Positions 24,896 to 34,075 are shown, counted from the stretch's first letter. The stretch is 64,000 bases of DNA from Opitutia bacterium (GCA_002730975.1 PCBO01000010.1:22734-86733), one strand, 5' to 3'. The notes: generated from the letters alone by a model not told the origin. Numbers and translations are program-made.

Positions 24896-26131
24896 TCAGA
24901 TTACATTAATATTAGATGTATTGATGAGAAGTTGCTCCATCTTCTCCCCCAAGAAGTTCATATTGTATTTACTCTCGACATGCTGCCTACCAATCTCCCC
25001 CATCCGTTTCCTTTGAGATGGAGTCATTGCTAACAATTCCTCAAAAGCATTGGCTAACAAATCAGGTTTCTCTGGGTCAACGCTTATGCCTGAACCAGAT
25101 TCCTTTGCTGGGTCGTTTGGTGCTGTACCTGAAAAAACTACGGGGCGGGAAGATCCGTAATAATCATAAATTTTGTTGAGATTCAAACCAAATCGATATG
25201 AATCCGACTGAGTAACGCATGCTACAAGAATATCCGACTCCATTTGTACATTCGGAACTTCCGACTTTGGTACTGAATCTCTAAATTCAATATTAGTTAA
25301 GCCCAATTTTTTGGATTCATCAACGCATTCTTGCTTTTTTACTCCATCACCAATCATTATAAATTTGAACTTACCTCTTTGTCGTTTGTTAAGAATGTTC
25401 GCTGCTCGAACCAAGGTAATAACATCATGTGCTTGCCCAAAACCACCTACGTACATGACAGTAAGCGGCATATTTTTTCCACCATCATACGTATCCTTGC
25501 CAGTAAAACGATTAAGGCTAACTCCATTGGGAGTCCAATGAACTTTAACAGGGTCACCACCACTTTCCGCCACATGGTCGCACAGATAGGGTAAAGTTGA
25601 AGAAATGACACTGGCTTGCCGGTACAATTGCTTTTCCAAATGCCTAAAGGCGAAATAAATCGGGCTCCATTTCGACAAACCTCCATCATCGACAAGAATC
25701 GCAGGCCAAACATCTCGAACCTCAAAAACAAATGGTGCATTTTTACGCTTTGCGATTCTGGCAGCTGCCCAGCCGGTACCAAGAGGAACTGAAGGACCAA
25801 GAACCACATCGGGCACATCAGATAAAACACTGGCAACTTGAAGACAACGAAGCGCATTAGATAACATATTCAAACCCCGCCCAAGCCCATTCCCGGAATA
25901 TGGAATTGTCTTTAGCCAAACAATACGGATCCCATCGATGTTTTCGATTCGCCACTTTTCCGATTGCTCTAAGATATCTAGGTGACTCCAATGGCAAAAG
26001 CTATTGGTAAAAAAAGTCACCTTGTGCCCCCTTTTTACTAATTCCAAAGAATAATCATACGTCCTCGAAGATAATCCACGGGGTTGATCGTGAGCAGAAA
26101 AATACCAAATATTCAATGAAACCACTATCAA
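24896..26131 (-). CDS. GT4 glycosyltransferase (WbuB-like)
   Basis: 411 residues, close in pattern to WbuB and related L-fucosamine-type transferases as I recall them. Motifs are SLNIWYFSAHDQPRGLSSRT at the start, FEVRDVWPAILVDDGGLSK in the first domain, MYVGGFGQAHDVITLVRAA at the domain junction and LNKIYDYYGSSRPVVFSG in the donor domain. It would transfer a hexose or 6-deoxy amino sugar onto the lipid carrier-linked chain. Being near the PglC-like transferase, it is a candidate for the second sugar. It starts 25 bp after the stop of the glutaminase-WbpG fusion gene. Confidence 0.9.
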   Translation of the reverse strand: MIVVSLNIWYFSAHDQPRGLSSRTYDYSLELVKRGHKVTFFTNSFCHWSHLDILEQSEKWRIENIDGIRIVWLKTIPYSGNGLGRGLNMLSNALRCLQVASVLSDVPDVVLGPSVPLGTGWAAARIAKRKNAPFVFEVRDVWPAILVDDGGLSKWSPIYFAFRHLEKQLYRQASVISSTLPYLCDHVAESGGDPVKVHWTPNGVSLNRFTGKDTYDGGKNMPLTVMYVGGFGQAHDVITLVRAANILNKRQRGKFKFIMIGDGVKKQECVDESKKLGLTNIEFRDSVPKSEVPNVQMESDILVACVTQSDSYRFGLNLNKIYDYYGSSRPVVFSGTAPNDPAKESGSGISVDPEKPDLLANAFEELLAMTPSQRKRMGEIGRQHVESKYNMNFLGEKMEQLLINTSNINVI

Positions 26132-26156
26132 AGGGTGCGAAAAATCAAGGTGTCGA

Positions 26157-27974
26157 CTAGTATAACTTAGAGACTTGATTTATAGTTTTTATAGCATACT
26201 CGAAATCGATGCCCACTGCATCAAGATACCAACGAATGTTTTGATACCTAGGACGATTTTCTTCTTCAATTAACTCTAGAGCCTCAAGTCTAGTAAGTTG
26301 ACCTTCCCGAATTTGGTTGCTTCTAAAGGTGTCGTGTTCAGTAAAACCGGCAATGGTATAATAGGCGTAATTGTAAAATGCAGCAGTTCCATCCCCAATA
26401 CGCCATGTTGTTTTGGTATCGGGAGCCTTTTCCCAATCATAGATATCCAGTGTACGATCAGATTCCTGCTCTTCCCAAGAAAAATAGTCAAAAAGGTGAA
26501 AATAATCAGTTTTCTTATGAATACTCCTCCAATATTCTCCTGAAATCGTATCATACAATGAACCATTCAAGTATCCCGGGTTTCTGAGATACTGAAAGGT
26601 CCTATTAAACTGATATCTAAGTTGCCTACGGATGCCTTGACTATAAACTAATTCTTCTTCGAATGCAGGAGGAATTCCGAGAAAACCAGCTTTGAAGTGA
26701 GTCACCTCGAGCGGATTTACACCCCATAAGTTAAGTCCTATACCTGTCTGCTTTTTGACTGTCTCCACATGCTGAAAAAAGTGTTTATCCCCTGCCGTTA
26801 AAACGCTGAGCATGCCGAGATGCGGACGTTGCAACCACGCAGACAGATTTTTTCTTATATTGTCTCTCTTTTTCTCGATATCTGCAGCAACTATAATATT
26901 TTCAACATTCAAGGCTGAACACATTCTACTAATATTTCGCCTAGCCAGATCGGTAACCATTCCCCAGTCATAGGTATAAGTTATGGGTCTCATCCCTAAC
27001 TCTTCAACAGCAAGATGCAAAGAGTAACTGCTATCCCTTCCCCCCGAAAAAGGTATTATGCAATCTGGCTTTCCGGATCTTTTATATGGTTCTACTAGTT
27101 CCCTTAGAACACTGATTGGCTTAGTTTTATTTTTGGACTTGTAGTTGTGACAGTAATTACAAACACCATCTTCACCAAATCTGATGAATGGCATAGTTTC
27201 AGGCAACACGCAACATGAGCATCGTCTAAGAGAAGATTTATCATAGACAAGCAAACTTTCCTGTTGTGAATTTTTCTGAAGTGATGGCAAAAGATCTCTT
27301 GAACTCTTTTGAACGAATTGATGCTCACGCATGAGCGGAGATGACTTGTTGATGTCAATAATCAGGGTCTTTGGTACTGCGGAAATGTCATCACAAGATA
27401 TTTTTAATAGTGGGTACTCTTCAGAAGAAAAAAATGTCGTTCCATTTTTATTTCCAGTATAAAGGCTTCCATTATTTGTCATCAGTAAGACACAACCATG
27501 CATTGGCATCAAAATAGCGGCCGAAACGACACCTTTGCATTTTTTGAGAACCTCACCGGCCGCATCTTTTACGCTGACGCCATTACTTAAATATTCACTC
27601 ATTAACGCTGGTATGATTTCAGTATCTATAGTCAGGTTTCGTTCTTGTTTAGTGGTTTCCCATAGTTCATCAGCATTAACGACTATTCCGTTATGCAAAG
27701 TAACAATTCCATCTCGCACAATAGGCTGGTTGTCATGCATCCCATCCGTAACCAAACGACTGTGCCCCATAGTAAGATATGAATCACCAAAATCAACTTT
27801 TCTCAGTAAATCGAGAAGGGTCGAGTCCGAACGAGACACATTACAAATCTCATCTCCGCAGATAACGACACCTGAAGAATCACGACCTCTTTGCTGGGCA
27901 TATTTCGCAAGAATTCTTACATCCTTGGTATAATTGCCTTTAGTCTCGGATATAAAGCCGAATATTCCACACAT
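26157..27974 (-). CDS. Fusion of class II glutaminase and N-acetyl sugar amidotransferase (WbpG-like)
   Basis: 605 residues. Residues 1-200 are a class II glutamine amidotransferase: Cys2 nucleophile, QQRGRDSSGV (27-36), GHSRLVTDG (70-78) and LHNGIVVNADEL (93-104). Residues 250-600 are a WbpG/PseA-type synthetase: Cys pairs CSCC (252-255) and CNYC (272-275), likely a zinc site, then the PP-loop PFSGGRDSSYS (308-318). WbpG enzymes normally obtain ammonia from separate HisH2 and HisF2 proteins, to turn an N-acetyl into an acetamidino group on a uronic acid. Here the glutaminase is built in and is of a different fold class. It starts with CGIFGF like AsnB but lacks the AsnB synthetase. The stand-alone WbpG system lies at 31567..34072. 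The domain assignment is strong; the substrate is inference. Confidence 0.88.
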   Translation of the reverse strand: MCGIFGFISETKGNYTKDVRILAKYAQQRGRDSSGVVICGDEICNVSRSDSTLLDLLRKVDFGDSYLTMGHSRLVTDGMHDNQPIVRDGIVTLHNGIVVNADELWETTKQERNLTIDTEIIPALMSEYLSNGVSVKDAAGEVLKKCKGVVSAAILMPMHGCVLLMTNNGSLYTGNKNGTTFFSSEEYPLLKISCDDISAVPKTLIIDINKSSPLMREHQFVQKSSRDLLPSLQKNSQQESLLVYDKSSLRRCSCCVLPETMPFIRFGEDGVCNYCHNYKSKNKTKPISVLRELVEPYKRSGKPDCIIPFSGGRDSSYSLHLAVEELGMRPITYTYDWGMVTDLARRNISRMCSALNVENIIVAADIEKKRDNIRKNLSAWLQRPHLGMLSVLTAGDKHFFQHVETVKKQTGIGLNLWGVNPLEVTHFKAGFLGIPPAFEEELVYSQGIRRQLRYQFNRTFQYLRNPGYLNGSLYDTISGEYWRSIHKKTDYFHLFDYFSWEEQESDRTLDIYDWEKAPDTKTTWRIGDGTAAFYNYAYYTIAGFTEHDTFRSNQIREGQLTRLEALELIEEENRPRYQNIRWYLDAVGIDFEYAIKTINQVSKLY

Positions 27975-28158
27975 AATATAATTTAATAATCAGGAGGTTA
28001 TATAAAGGAATCAGTAAAATTGCCTTGAAGGTATTTGCCCAAGTGAACCAATCCATCAAAGATCATCCAAAGTGGATTTCAAATGAGAGGAAGATTAAAA
28101 TCTTTTTAATATGAGATTTCCAGTGGGTTTAAATTACTCGAATCGTATGAATTCAGTT

Positions 28159-28956
28159 CTAATGATCAACAGATTTCAATCCCACCGGTTCCCTCTCAAT
28201 TTTTTTACGAATGCGGACCGCATCACGATTAGAAATGCCTCTGGTCATATTGCTAGGTTCAAGAAACGTATCAATGAATTCAACTTGTCCAGTCTCATAC
28301 ATTCCAATTACCTTTGAAAACATTTCGGCCTGAGATTGCAGAGAATATATTTCACCTTGTTGACCAAGAGTAGCTGCATCGGCTTTGATTGTTTCTCTTA
28401 ATATTACGGGCCCAGTGTCTATACCCTCGTCTACGATATGTACGGATATTGCAGGCAAAAAACCATCGCGCACCATACACAAAGTAGAACCTAAACCTCT
28501 GTATGAAGGAATCCATCCCGGATGAGCATTCAGTGTTCCGTATTTGGGCAAAGAAAAAGTTCCGCAACCAACCAGACAGTCAACGGAAAGTAAAAGTAAG
28601 TCTAACTTAGCGGCTTTAATCTTTGTCCTACAATCTTCACTATTAACACTGTCCACAAAATGTAACTCAGGTGGCAAAAAGGTGCTTTGATCAACTGGTT
28701 TATTTTTTTTTATTTTTTTTGATGATATCGCATAAAAAACCCGAAGGAGTGTTGCCTTCAAACCCGCAGCTTTTAGTTTTCTTACCAGTCTCGTGAACTG
28801 AATTTTGAAACTTGGCTGTAACAAAAAAGCGACGTCGGGAGGATACCCAAAATTATTAAGTTCTTGTAACAGAACTTTTGTGGCAGAGTTGTCAGCCATA
28901 CCCAAAAGACCAACACGAAGCCCTTGACCGCTTGCTATAGGGTTAGGACAACTCAT
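28159..28956 (-). CDS. Formyltransferase-family protein (sugar N-formyltransferase-like)
   Basis: 265 residues. The core reads GTLNAHPGWIPSYRGLGST, then SVHIVDEGIDTGPVIL, so the Asn-His-Asp triad of the formyl-transferase fold is intact, unlike the second copy at 21476. The N-terminal RVGLLGMADNSATKVLL fits the nucleotide-fold start. Such proteins in O-antigen loci formylate amino groups of 4-amino sugars. The start ATG at 28956 overlaps the end of the upstream deacetylase by 14 bp, mirroring the deacetylase/formyltransferase coupling seen at 20.8-22.4 kb with unrelated deacetylase folds. After it lies a 184-bp AT-rich gap with a small AT-only hairpin (28094-28110). Confidence 0.85.
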   Translation of the reverse strand: MSCPNPIASGQGLRVGLLGMADNSATKVLLQELNNFGYPPDVAFLLQPSFKIQFTRLVRKLKAAGLKATLLRVFYAISSKKIKKNKPVDQSTFLPPELHFVDSVNSEDCRTKIKAAKLDLLLLSVDCLVGCGTFSLPKYGTLNAHPGWIPSYRGLGSTLCMVRDGFLPAISVHIVDEGIDTGPVILRETIKADAATLGQQGEIYSLQSQAEMFSKVIGMYETGQVEFIDTFLEPSNMTRGISNRDAVRIRKKIEREPVGLKSVDH

Positions 28957-30379
28957 TCCTTCTTTGGTGCCAGTGCTTGGTAAGTTCCCAAGGAGTAGTC
29001 ACCCAAACATCGTCATGGGCAAGAATTTTATGTAAAATTTTATCCAAAACCTGAATATGACCTTTGTAAAAATAACTATTACAAGCAGATTCAGTATGCC
29101 AATCCAAAGTCAGAACACCGCCATTTTCAGATACACTCCTGATAACATCTTCGGCCGCTTTGCTGCATTCCTCAATATCAAAGTCATCACCATCTCGCAT
29201 GGGAATTATGTGTCCATCCATGATGGCCGTAGGAATCGAATAAATATCCAATCCCTTTTCCCTGGCTGGATCCCAAGGGCGGAAAGGCAAACAAGTTCCA
29301 GCGCGAAAACCAACAGAATCCCGCCATGCGATTGACAGGTCATATCTAAATCCAGAATTCACATGTTTGCGGTAAGTCAAATGAGGTTTGCGCCAATCAA
29401 GAGCCCAATAATGATGCCTCAGGCCAAAAATGGGTTGCTCCAATTTGTCTTCGAGGAATTCCTTACCTTTGATAAACTCGTTGATACTAGTTTTTGCATG
29501 AATGGGCGGATGCAATCCAAATTCCCAACCATCCTTAGCCATGGACCTAAGTTCTTCCCATTTGAAATCTGCATCCCCTACGGAAGAACGCCAGTCACTT
29601 AAGTCTAGAGACAATCCATGACGAAAATATAAATAGAAGGCACTTTGAATGTCTTTTGCATTCTCAGCTTCTTTCCACTTAGAAAAACCGTAAAGAGGAT
29701 TTTTCTCCAGAGGCTTTAGCATATGTCGGAAACCATCCAGAACCATTTTAAACCTCAATGGATGTCGAGTGATGCCCTTCACGAAATTAAAAGCTAATTC
29801 TGGCTTTGCGCTTATGGAAACCGCATCCGTATCATGCGTAAGTAATAAAGCCCATTTCTTACCTCCGGGCCATTTATCAATAGTTGACTGGTTCGGGTTT
29901 AGTTGATGAAGAGATCGAAGAATAACTTTGGTATGATTCTCAACAATCGGTTCAGCTCGGACGGCAAATCTCTGCTTGGGCAGAGAAGTCGTACTGAAAA
30001 TTCCCCTTCTATCTCTATCTTTGGGACAAACTTGTAATTCGTCTGAGAATGCAAGGAGTCTAAAGACACCGCCGATAATGTCTGTTGCCTCGGGCTTATC
30101 CACACTTTCATGGGCCCACAACAAAGGGTCACCAAGAGCCTTGAATAAGCCTGTGCCATCATAACAACGCGGATTGTAGGGCAAGCAAACCGTTCGAGCA
30201 TCAGTCACTTCCTCACCGTAAACCAAATGAAAAGGCCCCTTACTCCGATCACATGAAACTTCGATGCGAATCCCAAGTCGGGCAGAGATTTCCGAAATGC
30301 TATACTCGATTTGCGGCAGATGCTCAACAGCAGCACCAGCCACAAAACACTGAATATCAGAAGTATTAGTTTCACTCAT
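28943..30379 (-). CDS. Polysaccharide deacetylase-like protein (WalW type)
   Basis: 478 residues. After an N-terminal domain of about 160 residues the NodB-like part begins with ALLLTHDTDAVS, whose HDTD supplies the metal-binding acidic residue. Then comes GWEFGLHPPIHAKTS with the HxxxH metal pair, and it ends with GGVLTLDWHTESACNS. The deacetylase metal triad is therefore complete. This arrangement is common in exopolysaccharide loci and is usually annotated without a known substrate. It is not obviously secreted: no signal peptide is visible. It is coupled to the formyltransferase downstream by a 14-bp overlap. Removal of an acetyl group from a sugar intermediate is the likely role. Confidence 0.83.
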   Translation of the reverse strand: MSETNTSDIQCFVAGAAVEHLPQIEYSISEISARLGIRIEVSCDRSKGPFHLVYGEEVTDARTVCLPYNPRCYDGTGLFKALGDPLLWAHESVDKPEATDIIGGVFRLLAFSDELQVCPKDRDRRGIFSTTSLPKQRFAVRAEPIVENHTKVILRSLHQLNPNQSTIDKWPGGKKWALLLTHDTDAVSISAKPELAFNFVKGITRHPLRFKMVLDGFRHMLKPLEKNPLYGFSKWKEAENAKDIQSAFYLYFRHGLSLDLSDWRSSVGDADFKWEELRSMAKDGWEFGLHPPIHAKTSINEFIKGKEFLEDKLEQPIFGLRHHYWALDWRKPHLTYRKHVNSGFRYDLSIAWRDSVGFRAGTCLPFRPWDPAREKGLDIYSIPTAIMDGHIIPMRDGDDFDIEECSKAAEDVIRSVSENGGVLTLDWHTESACNSYFYKGHIQVLDKILHKILAHDDVWVTTPWELTKHWHQRRNELS

Positions 30380-30406
30380 CTGGTGGCAATAATATAAAAG
30401 GTGATG

Positions 30407-31546
30407 CTAATTGATTAACAGTTTGTTATACAATTCGACTAGTTTCAAACCTTCACTCTTCCAATTGTAAGTTTTCTCAACCGCCTCTCTACCCCGAACA
30501 CCCATCGCTTCCGCCTCATATGGATTTGAGAATATCCATCTGATAGCGTCGGCAATAGAACTGGAACTCAGGGGGTCGACCAGAAGACCGCATTTTGCTC
30601 CATCAATTATCTCTCTCCATAGAGGGAAATCAGAGCCAATTACCGGTAAACCTGCAGCCATATATTCAAAAATTTTGTTGGGCTGGGCGTTAATATGGTT
30701 AGCGGAAGGATGAAAGAGGACTAAACCCGCTCTTGTATTGCCGAGAATTCTGGCCATGGTAGATCTAGAAACATGACCGTGATAGTTTACGAAACGCCAA
30801 CCTGAAAGAATCATGAGTTCATTACGCAAGGTTGGAGGATCAATTACACCGGCAAACTCAAATGAAAAATCATCAAGGTCTTCTAATTCTTCAATAGCCT
30901 GAACCATCTCCTTGGACCCGCGATTGGAAGTCGCATATCCTATGTATGAAACTGACATTGCCCTATTTTCAAAATCGATTTTTTGCTCTAGGATAAGCTC
31001 TTGAGGCAGGGGGAAATTCTGGACTGTAATTGTATTGGACTGAGGGAAATTCCTAGAAATGCTTTTTGTCGCCGCAATATTGGCGTTAAAAAAAGTTGCA
31101 CCGACGCGTTCTGAAAAACGAATCGCTAACTTAAGAGGATACCTAATTGGCCATGGAATCCATTCTCGACTATACGCAACAAGACCAAAGTCTTCATGCA
31201 CATCGTAAACGACTTTGTAGCCTAAAAATCTCAGAATGATTCCCAAGGGAATGATTTCAGGGTCATGAAAATGAATAATGAGAGGTTTGACTTTTCGTAT
31301 AAGAAGAAAAGCTTTGAAGAGACCTTTTAGAATACGAATGATTCTGTTTCCATGAATCCTTCCCAAATCCTTGACACAAAAATTGTTATCGGCTTGCTTG
31401 CTGTCGCCTTCACCATCAGCGACAATTAGCATGATCTGGTGGTTGAATGCGGACGAAAGAGTCTGAATCTGTTTAACGAAAATACGAGTATCCGTTCGTG
31501 GATGCAGAGTGCTTACGTGCACAAGTGTTTCCGAAGGACTGCTCAC
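30407..31546 (-). CDS. GT4 glycosyltransferase
   Basis: 379 residues. VHVSTLHPRTDTRIFVKQ opens the first domain and KPLIIHFHDPEIIPLG and YDVHEDFGLVAYSREW lie in the acceptor half. PNKIFEYMAAGLPVIGSDFP is the GT4 donor signature in the second half. It sits directly downstream of wbpG, in the same position as wbpH in the P. aeruginosa O5 cluster. It may therefore transfer the amidino-uronic acid made by the HisH-HisF-WbpG system. That is an inference from order only. The gap to wbpG is 20 bp. Confidence 0.9.
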   Translation of the reverse strand: MSSPSETLVHVSTLHPRTDTRIFVKQIQTLSSAFNHQIMLIVADGEGDSKQADNNFCVKDLGRIHGNRIIRILKGLFKAFLLIRKVKPLIIHFHDPEIIPLGIILRFLGYKVVYDVHEDFGLVAYSREWIPWPIRYPLKLAIRFSERVGATFFNANIAATKSISRNFPQSNTITVQNFPLPQELILEQKIDFENRAMSVSYIGYATSNRGSKEMVQAIEELEDLDDFSFEFAGVIDPPTLRNELMILSGWRFVNYHGHVSRSTMARILGNTRAGLVLFHPSANHINAQPNKIFEYMAAGLPVIGSDFPLWREIIDGAKCGLLVDPLSSSSIADAIRWIFSNPYEAEAMGVRGREAVEKTYNWKSEGLKLVELYNKLLIN

Positions 31547-31566
31547 TAGGAGAAAAAACTTACAAC

Positions 31567-32703
31567 TTACCAGTTTCGCCTAACGCGAATACCTCTTTTT
31601 TCTAAGGTCTCCTTAAGCCAAGTTCTATATTTATGCCATATCAATTCATTAGGATATTCATCATGCTTTTGTGGAGAATCAGCCATTATCTTCTCCCAAT
31701 CAGAATGTTTTAAACCTAATTTCTTAAGGAAATAGTCTTTGTCCGATCTCAGTGATTGTGGATCATAGAGAGGTTTTGTGAGTAGGTTCAAGGCTTCCTC
31801 TCTAGTAATTTGCCCATCCACAATCAGGCTGGAATAATGGGCGCGGCGCTTATCAAATCCAAATTTAACTGGTAAATAATGTGCTTGGAAGAATTTAGTG
31901 AACCTAGATTCATGATGTTTACCGCCATAATCCTTCCATCCGTAATCAACTTTCAGAGTATCAATGGCTTGTTCCCTATGATAATCGACATCGTTGAGGA
32001 TTCTGTAATTACGAACTCCTCTAACAAAAGGAAGCCAGAAATATGATTTTAACATACCCATGGAGGGGTACCCTCTTAAGCCATGTGTTCCATAAAGTCG
32101 CGATATTGCCTTAATATGCTTGAGGTCGCGAGCATCATGCCCCCAGGAACCCGGAAGAATAGATTCACTGGCAAAGTTGCCTCCGGAGACAAAGTCTTTT
32201 AACCTAAATTTAGAAGCGACAAGATTGTTTACCGCAACAATAGCATGATCTTGCGGTATGTCGCAATTAGGTACTGATGCTCGAAAGAAAGCAGCCTGCA
32301 AATCTCTCATCGACTCCCAATCCACAACAATGGTTTCTAGGTCAATTCCCAGCGTGTTGACCAAAGAATGTATGTTATGGGTTGCTTCTTCGCTATTCCA
32401 ACCGGTATCACAATGAACCGCTAAAAGCCTAAGACCGGCTTTATGCGCCATTGCAGTCGCGTAGGTGCTATCTACTCCCCCGCTTAGACCAACAAGAGCA
32501 TCAAAATCTCTATTTTTATTTCTTTTCTTTATGCCATCAACCGTTCTCTCTAAATTATCTATTCCCTTTTTTCCCTTCGACACAAAGGAGTCCATCACCG
32601 AGATAGCATTGACACAGTGGTTGCAATAACCACTAGCGTTAAATGTAATCTCATAGTCAGATGTATTCATGACACATCGCCTGCATTCTTGCTGATTTTT
32701 CAT
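31567..32703 (-). CDS. wbpG: N-acetyl sugar amidotransferase (WbpG/PseA family)
   Basis: 378 residues, the normal length. Four cysteines in two pairs (C7/C10 in CRRC and C27/C30 in CNHC) form the expected zinc knuckle. The ATP-pyrophosphatase loop is GLSGGVDSTYATAM (72-85) and a conserved VHCDTGWNSEEATHN follows. The enzyme uses ATP and ammonia to convert an N-acetyl group of a UDP-uronic acid to an acetamidino group. Ammonia comes from HisH2 through the HisF2 barrel, whose genes lie directly upstream with 4-bp ATGA overlaps. In P. aeruginosa O5 this set makes UDP-ManNAc3NAmA. The gene order here, hisH-hisF-wbpG-GT, is the same. Confidence 0.94.
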   Translation of the reverse strand: MKNQQECRRCVMNTSDYEITFNASGYCNHCVNAISVMDSFVSKGKKGIDNLERTVDGIKKRNKNRDFDALVGLSGGVDSTYATAMAHKAGLRLLAVHCDTGWNSEEATHNIHSLVNTLGIDLETIVVDWESMRDLQAAFFRASVPNCDIPQDHAIVAVNNLVASKFRLKDFVSGGNFASESILPGSWGHDARDLKHIKAISRLYGTHGLRGYPSMGMLKSYFWLPFVRGVRNYRILNDVDYHREQAIDTLKVDYGWKDYGGKHHESRFTKFFQAHYLPVKFGFDKRRAHYSSLIVDGQITREEALNLLTKPLYDPQSLRSDKDYFLKKLGLKHSDWEKIMADSPQKHDEYPNELIWHKYRTWLKETLEKRGIRVRRNW

Positions 32704-33455
32704 TGGACTAACGAATTAAGTTCCTTCTCGGACAAGTAATTAATCAAAACACCACGTCGAGGCCCCTGAAAAACAAACATACTACCAGCAGCAACGGCAT
32801 GCGCTCCTGCTTTAAGCGCTTGTTGCAAGTGTGCATGAGTACCCGCTCCCCCTACTGCAACCACGGGAACTGAAACACTTTCTGAAACACGAGAAATTAA
32901 GTTAAGGTGCATTCCTTGCATCTGCCCATCATGGGGTATCGATCTAATAATAATCTCTCCGACTCCAAAATCTACACATTTCATAGCAAAAGCAATTGGA
33001 TCGAGATGGGTTTTATGCTTCCCCCGTGAAGTGAATACTTTGTTTTTGCCAAACCAGGAATTACCCACGTCAATCGATACGACGATACTTTGCCCTCCAA
33101 AAGCAGATACTGCATCTTTCAACAAATCGGGAGTTTTCTCTGCCCATGTGTTCAACACTACTTTCTCAAAACCAGCTCGAAAAACTTCTTCAATACGGTG
33201 CAAGGAATTCAAGTGCCCACCAAATCCCATTGGCATAAAAGCTTCGGGAGCCATTTCCTTTACGAACTCAAACGTCTTGATAGAGGGCTCTTTGCTTATA
33301 TCGAAAATTAACAATTCATCTACCTCTTTATCATTAAATATTCTTAAAGCGTTTAGGGGATCACCAACATACACGGGGGATTTGAATGAACGCGTTCGAA
33401 ATAGGCCAATTCCATCTAGAGTCAGGACAGGAATTACGCGGGGGCGAATTATCAT
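32700..33455 (-). CDS. hisF2: HisF2-like barrel subunit of the sugar amidotransferase
   Basis: 251 residues with a full HisF beta/alpha barrel: RVIPVLTLDGIGLFRT, YVGDPLNALRIFNDKEVDE, VVSIDVGNSWF, IIIRSIPHDGQMQGM and VVAVGGAGTHAHLQQAL. In histidine-pathway HisF the first strand carries a catalytic Asp (CLDVKDG). Here that place is Thr12 (VLTLDG), while the later Asp (SIDVG) and the HDG Asp are kept. Loss of the first catalytic Asp is typical of the HisF2 proteins in WbpG systems, where the barrel is thought only to channel ammonia. So this is not the histidine enzyme. Both ends overlap neighbours by 4 bp. Confidence 0.93.
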   Translation of the reverse strand: MIIRPRVIPVLTLDGIGLFRTRSFKSPVYVGDPLNALRIFNDKEVDELLIFDISKEPSIKTFEFVKEMAPEAFMPMGFGGHLNSLHRIEEVFRAGFEKVVLNTWAEKTPDLLKDAVSAFGGQSIVVSIDVGNSWFGKNKVFTSRGKHKTHLDPIAFAMKCVDFGVGEIIIRSIPHDGQMQGMHLNLISRVSESVSVPVVAVGGAGTHAHLQQALKAGAHAVAAGSMFVFQGPRRGVLINYLSEKELNSLVQ

Positions 33456-34072
33456 GTCAGATTAATAAAATCACGAATAAGCGCTTTGCCAGATCGATGG
33501 CTTTTTTCTGGATGGAATTGAACACCAAGCAATCGACCATGACGGATACCACTAGCAAAACGAATACCCTCATATTCTGTTGTTGATAAACATTCAGATC
33601 TATTTGCACCATCAACAAAGAAAGAATGTACAAAATAAAACCTTTCACATTCGCTTAAATGAGGAAAGTCAACTTCAGGTCGGAAGGAAGCGGAGTTCCA
33701 ACCCATATGAGGAACTTTGATACTTCTATCTATATGATCCTTTTCGGGAAAACGCTTTGTATCGAGGTCAAACCAACCTAGTCCTTCGCAGTTTCCTTCA
33801 GCACTAAATCTAGTCATTAATTGCATGCCTAGACAAATTCCCATTATCCATGTGTTACGATTTTTTGCGTTTTCTAATGCGGAGAGCCAGCCAGTTTTAC
33901 GCATACGCTTCATAGCTTCGCCAAAATGACCAACACCAGGCAGAATAACTTTTTCGTAGTTATCGAGAGCGTCTGGTTGATCGACAACAAAAGGACGGAA
34001 ACCTAAATGAGTGACCATATTTACAATCGAACCAATATTACCCATTCCATAATCTACAATACAAATAGACAT
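33452..34072 (-). CDS. hisH2: HisH2-like glutaminase subunit
   Basis: 206 residues of the class I (triad) glutaminase family. It has PGVGHFGEAM, the nucleophile elbow IMGICLGMQLMT with Cys80, and the late GVQFHPEKSHRSG carrying His and Glu. It hydrolyses glutamine and feeds ammonia into the HisF2 barrel for WbpG. It starts at 34072, 3 bp after the stop of the upstream glycosyltransferase, and ends in the ATGA start of hisF2. No other histidine biosynthesis genes are in the window, which supports a polysaccharide role. Confidence 0.93.
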   Translation of the reverse strand: MSICIVDYGMGNIGSIVNMVTHLGFRPFVVDQPDALDNYEKVILPGVGHFGEAMKRMRKTGWLSALENAKNRNTWIMGICLGMQLMTRFSAEGNCEGLGWFDLDTKRFPEKDHIDRSIKVPHMGWNSASFRPEVDFPHLSECERFYFVHSFFVDGANRSECLSTTEYEGIRFASGIRHGRLLGVQFHPEKSHRSGKALIRDFINLT

Positions 34073-34075
34073 AAC

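Noticed and set aside
25447-25857. 136-codon minus-strand ORF inside the WbuB-like gene
   Set aside because: Frame-shifted shadow of a complete GT4 gene.
28094-28110. AT-only hairpin (ATTAAAA/TTTTAAT) as a terminator
   Set aside because: No GC pairs in the stem and no following T-run; too weak to call.
32700-34072. hisF and hisH as histidine biosynthesis genes
   Set aside because: The first catalytic Asp of HisF is missing, wbpG is coupled directly behind, and no other his genes are present; the HisF2/HisH2 role fits better.
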